Source: Clarkia xantiana subsp. parviflora (taxonomy: Eukaryota > Streptophyta > Magnoliopsida > Myrtales > Onagraceae). From it: 64,000 nt of DNA. A model generated the notes under the pieces. That model made no database searches and was not told where the DNA came from. It worked only from the letters and a program-made list of their open reading frames with translations. This document shows, in pieces, positions 56,503-64,000 of the stretch (positions are counted from its first letter, which is position 1; every line of letters starts with the position of its first letter). The stretch is from the NCBI GenBank assembly GCA_036873135.1, contig JAPTYO010000018.1, positions 4,278,001 to 4,342,000 of the forward strand, in the 5' to 3' direction. A program made the translations under genes and the position numbers.

Positions 56503-59500
56503 ATGGCTGGCAACAGACCGCAGCGTTCAGGCAAGCAGGTGCCGGCCGCTAGCAATCCTCCTGAGGATGCTGTCCAGCATCAGGATCTGAGAGATGAGGG
56601 CGACAGCACTCGCCGGAACGAAGCACCTTCCCCGAATCCGGAGTTGGCCAGGGTAGTGGCAGAGGCCATGCCCCTATTCATGGAGGCCATGGAGGCCCTC
56701 CTAGACCGAAGAGAAGCTGCCAGAAGGCAGGCTGATCTACCACCGCTCCCTCCGCGGCGAGACAATCCCAGAAGGCAGGGGGACGACAACTTGCCTCCAC
56801 CTCCTCCATTAAGGGAACAGCCTATTCCCCCTAATCCAGCACCGGCGGAGAATTTTGTGGTCGATGGACCGGGGCCAGTGCAGCAAAGGACCATTCCCCT
56901 GAATGGTCCCCTCACTGCCGATCAGGTGGTGAGAATTGTGGGTATCTGTATGGGAGATCAGAAGCCCATGATGTCGGAACTGGGGAGTCAGGAAACCCAT
57001 CCCTTCGTGCCCAGGCTGATTCATACCTTGGCCCCTCCAGGCTTGGGTATCCCGAAGATAGACGAGTACGACGGGGACGCAGACCCGGTCCGCCACGTAC
57101 AGAAGCACCTGACAGCATGCATGGGCAGGACCCCAGATGAGGATGTTATCTGTGCCCTGTTCCCAAGCACCCTCGGGGAGAAGGCGATGACTTGGTTCTA
57201 CAGTTTGCCCACGGGATGTATCACCTGCTGGAAGGATATGCATCAGCGATTTATCGCCCAGTATCAAGGACGTCGGCGACTTCTAAAAAGTGTTCGGACC
57301 CTGCACGAGGTGGTCCAAAGGCCCGACGAATCGCTGGCCCAATACTATCAGCGTTACACGGCTGGCATGACTGAGCTGGATGAGGAGATATCGGAGGGCG
57401 AGGCCATCCGTACCTTCCTGAAGAACCTTAAACCCCCTTACGGTTCCGACTTACTGCACAGCATCGCGGCCAAAAATGTCTGGAACATGGAGGCGCTCCA
57501 GGCAAGGGTGAAACAGCAAATCGACGTCCAGGAGTCGAAGATTGCCGCCGGAGAACTGGCTCCTCCTAAGGGGCGTGAAGGAAAACACTTGTTCAAACCA
57601 TTGGACAACCGGCACAAGAAGGATAACTCCGAGGGTAGTCGGAGTCGAGGACGTTCTGATCGGAGGGAGGATAAGCGTCCGAGCAGGAGGGACAGTCAGA
57701 AGGAAGAGTTTACCCCTCTCAACAGACCTTTGAAGGAGGTCTTAGCAGTGATGGAGAAGCAAGGCCTCGCCCGTTTCCCCAAGAAGAAGGAAGGAGAAAA
57801 ATTGGGCTCCCGCACCGACCGTTACTGCCGATTTCATCGGGCCTCCGGTCACGACACTGACCAATGTCGAGAACTGAAGAAGGAAATAGAGAAGCTTATC
57901 CAGAGGGGTAAGTTGAAGGAGTTCGTGGGGGACTCACGCTGCAAGCCCCGCTCACGATCTCGGTCGAGGTCCAAATCTCGATCGAGGTCCCCCAGGAAGA
58001 GAAGGTCCGACGTAGAACCTTCGGAGGGCCCATCCGGGTCCCGACAGAAGAGGATTATTAATGTGATCCACGGAGGGTTCGCTGCAGGAGGAGACACATC
58101 ATCCTCTCGGGAACGTTATGCCAACCAAGTACCAGTCGCAGTGGTTTTGGGGAAGAGATCGCGGTCGTGGACCCCGAAGGAAGAAATGGAGATCACCTTC
58201 TCGGCGAAGGATCTGGAGGGAGTAGAGACCCCCCACGAGGATGCCCTAGTAGTAACACTGGATGTAGGAGGATTTGAAGTGAAGAGGATCCTCATTGATG
58301 GAGGGAGCTCCTCCGACATCCTCTTCTCCGACGCCCTGGAACAGATGGGAAAGAAGAAGAAAGATTTGCGGGAGGTTAACTTCCCGATGGTAGGATTTTG
58401 TGGCACGACCTCTTATCCGTTAGGGGTTATCACACTGCCCGTGTGGTTCGGCAGTGGCTGGAAAATGGAGAAGCGAGATGTGGAGTTCGTGGTGGTCGAA
58501 TCCACAGGAACGTACAATGCAATCATCGGAAGAACCACCATCAACCCTCTGATGGCTGTAGCCTCGACCGTCCACCAAAAACTGAAGTTCCCGACCGAGA
58601 ATGGGGTAGGCGAGGTGAAAGGCGACCAGGTGGCGTCGAGACGGTGCTATGTCAACGCCACCAGGAGATCAAGGAAGGAAGCTATGTCCGTGCTCCAGAC
58701 AGACACTGACCCTCGAGAGGAGTTTGGGCGTCCTGCCCCCATGGAGGACCTAAAGGAAGTCGAGATAGACGGGCCCGAGAGGAAGGTGAAAATCGGATCT
58801 GCCTTATCCGACGAAAGGGCCCAGGAGTTGATTGCGCTCTTGCAAGAATTTAAGGAGCTGTTTGCCTGGTCCCCGAGTGATATGCCAGGAATCAGCCGGG
58901 ACGTAATCGAGCACGAACTGAATATCGACCCTGTGATCAAGCCAATCGCGCAGAAGAGACGTCCGATGGGGGCAGACAAGAGGATTGCAATCCAGCAGGA
59001 GGTTGGCAGGTTGCTCGACGCTGGGTTCATTAGGGAGATCCGATTCCAGACGTGGGTAGCCAACCCAGTGCTGGTAAGGAAGAGCAACGGGAGGTGGCGG
59101 ATGTGTGTCGACTTCCGCGACCTGAACAAGGCCTGTCCGAAGGACTGTTATCCGCTCCCGCGGATCGATCAACTAGTGGATGCTACATCGGGACATGAGC
59201 TGCTGAGCTTTATGGATGCTTATTCTGGTTATAATCAGATAAAAATGGCGGAGAAGGATGCCCAACACACCGCCTTCTACGCTGACAGCGAAGTCTTCCA
59301 GTACGATGTCATGCCTTTTGGCCTGGTAAATGCGGGGGCGACCTATCAGAGAATGGTGAACAAGCTGTTCGGGGATATGATCGGAGATACCATGGAAGCT
59401 TATGTAGATGACATGTTGGTGAAATCCCGACAAGCGTCGGACCATGTCGGTAATTTGGCTATGGCCTTCGAGAGGATGAAGCTCCACCAGGTCCGACTGA

Positions 59501-62061
59501 ATCTAGCTAAATGCGCTTTCGGAGTCCATTCCGGGAAGTTCTTGGGCTTCATGGTGAGCCAGAGGGGGATCGAGGTGAATCCCGAGAAGCTGAGGGCGAT
59601 AGAAGAGATGCAGTCTCCGACCAACCATAGGGAGGTGCAAGTGTTGAACGGTCGACTGGCTTCCATAAATCGCTTCTTATCCAAGGCCAGTGACCGATCG
59701 ATGCCATTTTTCAAGGTGTTAAGGGCCAACCGACAGTTCGAATGGACTACTGAATGTGAGAAGGCGTTCCAAACGCTCAAACAACACCTCCGCGACCTCC
59801 CGCCACTGGCGAAGCCAACTCCAGGCGAGCCGCTCTATCTTTATTTGGCCATTTCTGCATTTGCAATAAGCTCTGTTCTAGTTAAAGCTGTCAAAGGCAA
59901 TCAGATTCCTGTCTATTATGTAAGCAAGGCGTTTGCCAAGAGTGAAATGAATTATCCTCCGATTGAGAAGTATCTCTTTGCGTTGATTATTACTGCTCGA
60001 AAGTTACGGCCCTACTTCCATGCGCATGAAATTACGGTGTTGACTGATCAGCCATTGAAACACTTCTTGAACCGACCCGACGCGTCGGGGAGACTAGTAA
60101 AGTGGGCCGTGGAACTTAGCGAGTTTCGAATTCATTTCGCTCCGAGAACAGCTATCAAAGGGCAGGCATTGGCTGACTTTATAGTTGAATCTACTATTCC
60201 CGATCCCGAAGCAACGGAAACAATAGAGGGGGCAACCACTGGGAAGACTGACGAGGTCCCGAGGGAAAGACAGTTAGAACAGCCAAATAAGAAGAACACC
60301 TGGGAGTTGTACACAGATGGCTCCTCAAGCTCAGACGGATCGGGTGCAGGGTTCGTATTGATTCCACCAGGCGGGGCGGAGCCGCTTCGATATGCATTGG
60401 CCCTGACATTTAAAGCCACCAATAATGAGGCGGAGTATGAAGCTCTTATAACAGGACTGAAAATCGCCAGGGGTACTGGAATCGAGCATCTGAGAGTGAA
60501 GTGTGACGCAAGCTTGATTGTAAACCAGATTCGGGGACAGTATGGAGCAAAGAATCCAATCATGAAGAAATATCTTCAGGAGGCTCAAACATTAAATGAG
60601 AGCTTCAAAAGTTTCGATATAGAGGCAATCCCAAGAGAAAAGAATGTGGAGGCCGATGCCTTGAGCAAATTTGCCTTGGGGGCACCTTTGGAGGAGACTC
60701 GGAGGGTACACTTCTTGGAGAAGGTGATTCTATCGACGACCGATCCATCGGAAGTATGCACTATCGGGACAGGGTCAGAAGAGAAGCCCACGTGGATGAC
60801 CCCGATAATTGTGTACCTAACCACGGGGGCACTGCCTGAAGACAAAGTGGCAGCAGAACGACTGCGACGAATGTCAATTAACTACGCGATGGTGGATAAC
60901 CAGTTGTACAAGAAGGGTTTACTCTCGACACCTTTCTTGAAATGCGTAGCAGAACCTGACACAACCCGAATTCTGAGAGAACTACATGAAGGAGTCGCAG
61001 CCTGTCACGAGGGCGCTCGATCCATCCTGAGAAAGGCGTTGAACTTGGGATACTATTGGCCTACGATGAATAAGGAGGCAACAGCGCTTGTTCGATCCTG
61101 TGACGCGTGTCAGAGATACGCCTCGAATATCACAGCCCCCGCTGCTGATCTGACGCCCATTGGGAGTGCTTGGCCCTTCGCACAGTGGGGCATTGACCTG
61201 GTGGGACCCCTTCCGAAAGCAAAGAGCCAGTGCACACATCTGCTGGTTGCAATTGATTACTTCTCGAAGTGGATCGAGGCTAAGCCCTTAGCCAAGACAA
61301 CAGCGGGCCATATCATTAAGTTCCTCCAGACTCGAATCTTGTCAAGATATGGGGTGCCGAAGGTGATCATCAGTGACAACGGTCCTCCATTTAATGGGGC
61401 CCAGTTGGAGAGATTCCTGGACGAGTTCAATATCGAGCATCGGACGGCATCCGTTCGTCACGCCCAGACCAACGGGCAGGTGGAGGCTGCTAATAAAATC
61501 GTGATGGAGGGCTTGAAGAAAAGGGTCTATGCTTTGGATGGAAAGTGGCTAGACGAGCTGGAGAACGTGCTGTGGGCGGTCCGAACGACACCCAAGCGGT
61601 CAACAGGTGAAACCCCGTTTGCACTTGTTTATGGGACGGAGGCGGTCGCTCCTGTGGAAATCGTTGTCGCGTCCCATCGAACCAGAAGCTATGAGCCCTC
61701 GACGAGTCCAGGAAAAGCCAAGATAGGACCTTTGACGAATGACGAAACCAGGCGCCTGGAGTTATCCTTGTTAGAGGAAAAACGGCTAGAGGCCGACATA
61801 ACGCAAGCTCGGATGCGTCTGGCGACGGCCAGGTACTATAACCGGAAGGTCAGGTCGCGACAGTTCTATGCGGGGGAGCTGGTCCTACGACGGAATGAGT
61901 TCGCTCTCCAGGATCGGATCAACAAGCTATCTCCGAAATGGGAAGGACCTTATAAGATCGTAGGTATGCCGGCCTCAAATGCTTACAAGCTAGAAGACCT
62001 CGACGGTAAAGTATTACGAAACACCTTTAGTGGGGAACATCTGAAGAAATGTCATGTTTGA
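56503..62061 (+). CDS. gag-pol: Element D Gag-Pol polyprotein, intact (1852 aa)
   Basis: A single open frame from ATG 56503 to TGA. It encodes the proteins for particle formation, reverse transcription and integration of the element. Visible parts: Gag core at about residues 195-340; zinc knuckle from Cys442 (CRFHRASGHDTDQC, a CX2HX4HX4C form); RS-rich tail 479-503; aspartic protease with Asp599 in LIDGGSSSD; RT about 840-1010 with YVDD 967-970; RNase H about 1084-1222; a second RNase H 1268-1395 (Asp1272, Glu1309/1311, Asp1335, Asp1385), typical of the Tat lineage; integrase with HHCC finger about 1495-1540, catalytic Asp1565, Asp1625 and Glu1661 (35 residues between the last two) and a GPYK motif near 1815. 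No key residue is missing, and no frameshift between gag and pol is needed. Confidence 0.96.
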   Translation: MAGNRPQRSGKQVPAASNPPEDAVQHQDLRDEGDSTRRNEAPSPNPELARVVAEAMPLFMEAMEALLDRREAARRQADLPPLPPRRDNPRRQGDDNLPPPPPLREQPIPPNPAPAENFVVDGPGPVQQRTIPLNGPLTADQVVRIVGICMGDQKPMMSELGSQETHPFVPRLIHTLAPPGLGIPKIDEYDGDADPVRHVQKHLTACMGRTPDEDVICALFPSTLGEKAMTWFYSLPTGCITCWKDMHQRFIAQYQGRRRLLKSVRTLHEVVQRPDESLAQYYQRYTAGMTELDEEISEGEAIRTFLKNLKPPYGSDLLHSIAAKNVWNMEALQARVKQQIDVQESKIAAGELAPPKGREGKHLFKPLDNRHKKDNSEGSRSRGRSDRREDKRPSRRDSQKEEFTPLNRPLKEVLAVMEKQGLARFPKKKEGEKLGSRTDRYCRFHRASGHDTDQCRELKKEIEKLIQRGKLKEFVGDSRCKPRSRSRSRSKSRSRSPRKRRSDVEPSEGPSGSRQKRIINVIHGGFAAGGDTSSSRERYANQVPVAVVLGKRSRSWTPKEEMEITFSAKDLEGVETPHEDALVVTLDVGGFEVKRILIDGGSSSDILFSDALEQMGKKKKDLREVNFPMVGFCGTTSYPLGVITLPVWFGSGWKMEKRDVEFVVVESTGTYNAIIGRTTINPLMAVASTVHQKLKFPTENGVGEVKGDQVASRRCYVNATRRSRKEAMSVLQTDTDPREEFGRPAPMEDLKEVEIDGPERKVKIGSALSDERAQELIALLQEFKELFAWSPSDMPGISRDVIEHELNIDPVIKPIAQKRRPMGADKRIAIQQEVGRLLDAGFIREIRFQTWVANPVLVRKSNGRWRMCVDFRDLNKACPKDCYPLPRIDQLVDATSGHELLSFMDAYSGYNQIKMAEKDAQHTAFYADSEVFQYDVMPFGLVNAGATYQRMVNKLFGDMIGDTMEAYVDDMLVKSRQASDHVGNLAMAFERMKLHQVRLNLAKCAFGVHSGKFLGFMVSQRGIEVNPEKLRAIEEMQSPTNHREVQVLNGRLASINRFLSKASDRSMPFFKVLRANRQFEWTTECEKAFQTLKQHLRDLPPLAKPTPGEPLYLYLAISAFAISSVLVKAVKGNQIPVYYVSKAFAKSEMNYPPIEKYLFALIITARKLRPYFHAHEITVLTDQPLKHFLNRPDASGRLVKWAVELSEFRIHFAPRTAIKGQALADFIVESTIPDPEATETIEGATTGKTDEVPRERQLEQPNKKNTWELYTDGSSSSDGSGAGFVLIPPGGAEPLRYALALTFKATNNEAEYEALITGLKIARGTGIEHLRVKCDASLIVNQIRGQYGAKNPIMKKYLQEAQTLNESFKSFDIEAIPREKNVEADALSKFALGAPLEETRRVHFLEKVILSTTDPSEVCTIGTGSEEKPTWMTPIIVYLTTGALPEDKVAAERLRRMSINYAMVDNQLYKKGLLSTPFLKCVAEPDTTRILRELHEGVAACHEGARSILRKALNLGYYWPTMNKEATALVRSCDACQRYASNITAPAADLTPIGSAWPFAQWGIDLVGPLPKAKSQCTHLLVAIDYFSKWIEAKPLAKTTAGHIIKFLQTRILSRYGVPKVIISDNGPPFNGAQLERFLDEFNIEHRTASVRHAQTNGQVEAANKIVMEGLKKRVYALDGKWLDELENVLWAVRTTPKRSTGETPFALVYGTEAVAPVEIVVASHRTRSYEPSTSPGKAKIGPLTNDETRRLELSLLEEKRLEADITQARMRLATARYYNRKVRSRQFYAGELVLRRNEFALQDRINKLSPKWEGPYKIVGMPASNAYKLEDLDGKVLRNTFSGEHLKKCHV

Positions 62062-62168
62062 CAAATAAGTCGTCCGTAGAGGCGCAACGATGTAATCAAG
62101 TCGCCCTGAGTGGTGCATGCTATGTTAAAGACATCAATCAATAAAGAGGTTACTTCTGATTAAGGTGT
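62062..62168 (+). other. Spacer after D gag-pol, with one A/C-type repeat monomer
   Basis: 62096-62118 contains GTCGCCCTGAGTGGTGCATG, a single copy of the unit that forms the arrays of A and C. Confidence 0.7.
62140..62145 (+). promoter_or_regulatory. Conserved AATAAA block after pol, element D
   Basis: CAATCAATAAAGAGGTTACTTC about 80 nt after the gag-pol stop, matching A and C. Confidence 0.5.
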
Positions 62169-62882
62169 TCCGAAAAATCCTTAAAGTTATTAAGGTTCGA
62201 TTAAAAAGCGTCGTTGGACGTCCGAAAAATCCTTAAGTTATTAAGGTCCGATTTAAAAGCGTCATTGGACGTCCGAAAAATCCTTAAGTTATTAAGGTTC
62301 GATTAAAAAGCGTCATTGGACGTCCGAAAAATCCTTAAGTTATTAAGGTTCGATTAAAAAGCGTCGTTGGACGTCCGAAAAATCCTTAAGTTATTAAGGT
62401 TCGATTTAAAAGCGTCGTTGGACGTCCGAAAAATCCTTAAGTTATTAAGGTCCGATTTAAAAGCGTCATTGGACGTCCGAAAAATCCTTAAGTTATTAAG
62501 GTTCGATTAAAAAGCGTCATTGGACGTCCGAAAAATCCTTAAGTTATTAAGGTTCGATTAAAAAGCGTCGTTGGACGTCCGAAAAATCCTTAAGTTATTA
62601 AGGTTCGATTTAAAAGCGTCGTTGGACGTCCGAAAAATCCTTAAGTTATTAAGGTCCGATTTAAAAGCGTCATTGGACGTCCGAAAAATCCTTAAGTTAT
62701 TAAGGTTCGATTAAAAAGCGTCGTTGGACGTCCGAAAAATCCTTAAGTTATTTAGGTCCGATTTAAAAGCGTCATTGGACGTCCGAAAAATCCTTAAGTT
62801 ATTAAGGTTCGATTAAAAAGCGTCATTGGACGTCCGAAGTGTCCTTAAGCCTCTAAGGTTCGCTTTTAAAGCGTCGTAGGAC
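62169..62882 (+). repeat. Element D tandem array, 51 bp unit, 14 copies
   Basis: Unit starts at 62169 (52 bp), then every 51 bp from 62221 to 62833; the last copy is worn. Each unit holds two hairpins, CCTTAA-GTTA-TTAAGG and CGTC-(A/G)TTG-GACG, and the palindrome GGACGTCC. Variants at three positions show that units 2-5 and 6-9 are the same four-unit block, a 204 bp higher-order repeat. Confidence 0.95.
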
Positions 62883-63014
62883 AACCGAAAGCCTTAGGAT
62901 CCGATAGAAGAGTTACGAGGAGCATAACCGAAAAAGAAAACATTCTTAGAAGGCTCGAAGGCCCAAAAGGTTCGGTACAAAAAGGATAATAAAAAAGTAC
63001 AAAGACTTAAGATT
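62883..63014. other. Spacer between D array and antisense gene
   Basis: Short 3' flank of the antisense gene. It includes AGGCTCGAAGGCCC, which matches the equivalent spacers of A and C (GGGCTCAAAGGCCCG). Confidence 0.5.
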
Positions 63015-64000
63015 TTAAACACCAGGGGCTGAATCTTCGGAAGGCTTTGGAGGGGCAGACTCATCGGCGTCCTCGGAGGAGCTTTCGGAAGGAAGGTTGA
63101 GATATGTTTCTGCGGCCGGGCCGAGAGTCTTGGAATTTCTCAAGTCGATGGAGTCCCCATAAGTCTCATTAAGCTCTTCAACAATATCGAGGATGGCGTT
63201 CTGTAAGTCTTCTTGACAATATTTCGCCGCATCCTCCTTGAAGTCCTCCGAGCTTCGGTACTCCTCGCGACCTTGGACCTTCGCGTTTGCTAATTGGGCG
63301 GAGTGATCCGCCCTCACCTCCTCTAGCTCCGCCCTCGCCTCTTCTAGCTCCGCGACGGCCCTCTGCTTCTCGAGCTTCAGCCGCTCCGCAGTCTCCTGCA
63401 ACGCCGCCTTCTCGAAAGCAAACTGGTCCCGATCCGCCATGGCCGCCTGCTGCTCCCGCTTGAGCGAGCTCTCAAGACTTAGGATCTGCCGCTGTTGGGA
63501 TTGAGCTTCTTGAGTGAGCTTGGCTCGGAGTTCCTCAGCCCGCCTTTCGCCCTCCTCCGCTCGAAGCCTTGATGCCTCGGAGGCAGCTAGGTCCTCCTGG
63601 AGCTTGGTCAGGCTCTCGAGGTTGGAGTTGGCCCGCTCTCGCTCCAAAGCCTCTCGCAAAGACAGGATGTAGCCGAAGCAACGATCCTGGTCCGCGATTT
63701 CCTGAAAAGAAAATGTAGCTTAGTACTCAAAAATCGGAACGCCCCCAGATGAACAAAAGAAAGATTCACTTACCTCTATCCGACGGATAGCCATCTGCCG
63801 GATGTCAGCATCGATGTCTTCCCCTTCCAGAGAAAGGGGACGCCTCAAAGAGGGCGGGACCGAGCCCGACACCAAATGCAAGGCCAGGTTCTTCTCCTGG
63901 CACCCCCGATGCAGAGGAATTCCCTGAAGGGACTCCACCGGTCTCCAAGGCTCGGAGCCCTGGTCCGAAGAGAAGGCCCGATAGTAGTCCCCGTCCAAGG
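63015..64000 (-). CDS. Element D antisense gene, 3' exons (runs off the window)
   Basis: Minus strand. Exon 3 is 63774 to beyond 64000, intron 3 is 63702-63773 (GTAAGT...TTTCAG, 72 nt), exon 4 is 63015-63701. The splice joins RRIE to EIADQDRCFGY in frame, at the same place as in A and C. Exon 4 is a coiled coil of about 180 residues (heptad-like L/A spacing, rich in E, R and Q), followed by a conserved VQGREEYRSSEDFKEDAAKY segment and an acidic, Pro/Ser-rich end. No break in the visible part. The gypsy-type transposon domain should lie upstream, outside the window. Function unknown. Confidence 0.8.

Larger units (their letters stand above)
55789..64000 (+). mobile_element. Element D: Tat-type element with intact gag-pol, runs off the window
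   Basis: Begins with the LTR TGATGGGC at 55789, followed by PBS, an uninterrupted gag-pol, a 51 bp tandem array and an antisense gene that continues past 64000. The 3' LTR and TSD (expected GGAGC) lie outside. It is a sister family of A/C: protein is similar over the full length, while LTR and array sequences differ. Confidence 0.93.

Noticed and set aside
1..64000. tRNA, rRNA or other cellular RNA genes
   Set aside because: I looked for typical tRNA arms and conserved rRNA stretches and found none; a tRNAscan or Rfam run would be decisive.

Overview
The window is a piece of a large, repeat-rich flowering-plant genome. I recognise no host gene. Almost everything is LTR retrotransposon sequence, much of it nested and dated by target-site duplications (TSDs) and LTR divergence. 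Five elements belong to the Ty3/gypsy Tat-type lineage: gag, protease, RT, RNase H, a second RNase H, integrase. I call them A (754-11498, +), B1 (12879-23659, +), B2 (29195-38773, +), C (41013-52359, -) and D (55789 to beyond the right edge, +). A sixth, F (27973-55299, -), has a Ty1/copia-type initiator-Met primer site and no recognisable coding capacity. A 737 bp hAT-like non-autonomous DNA transposon sits at 52937-53673.

Layout: 1-748 is AT-rich with a possible old LTR end. A is flanked by AACAC. From 11504 to 12878 lies older LTR/leader-like DNA, into which B1 inserted (TSD GTTTA). From 23665 to 27972 comes a (GTAT)42 microsatellite, degenerate repeats, two tandem arrays and an LTR-like end. 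F inserted there and was itself split by B2, by C (TSD GAGCT) and by the hAT-like element. After F there are 490 bp of unassigned DNA, then D. LTR divergence counted by eye is F about 4.8%, B2 about 4%, B1 about 2%, A about 1.6%, C about 0.8%. This agrees with the nesting order.

The Tat-type elements share one plan: LTR, PBS, gag-pol, an array of short tandem repeats, a spliced gene on the opposite strand (gypsy-type transposon domain plus coiled coil), polypurine tract, LTR. In A and C the antisense gene has its own TATA box joined to a telo-box. D has an unbroken 1852-codon gag-pol and is the best candidate for a competent copy. A and C are broken mostly by transition stops. B1 has no RT or integrase and carries a second, diverged gag tail. 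B2 has pol but almost no gag.

The most unusual signal is in the arrays between pol and the antisense gene, and in the array at 26047-26845. Their repeats are unrelated in sequence between families, yet each repeat holds a small hairpin. In several arrays the two arms change together between copies, so pairing is kept while sequence is not. A second structural signal is a possible H-type pseudoknot with a poly-C loop in the B1 and B2 LTRs, also with compensatory changes.
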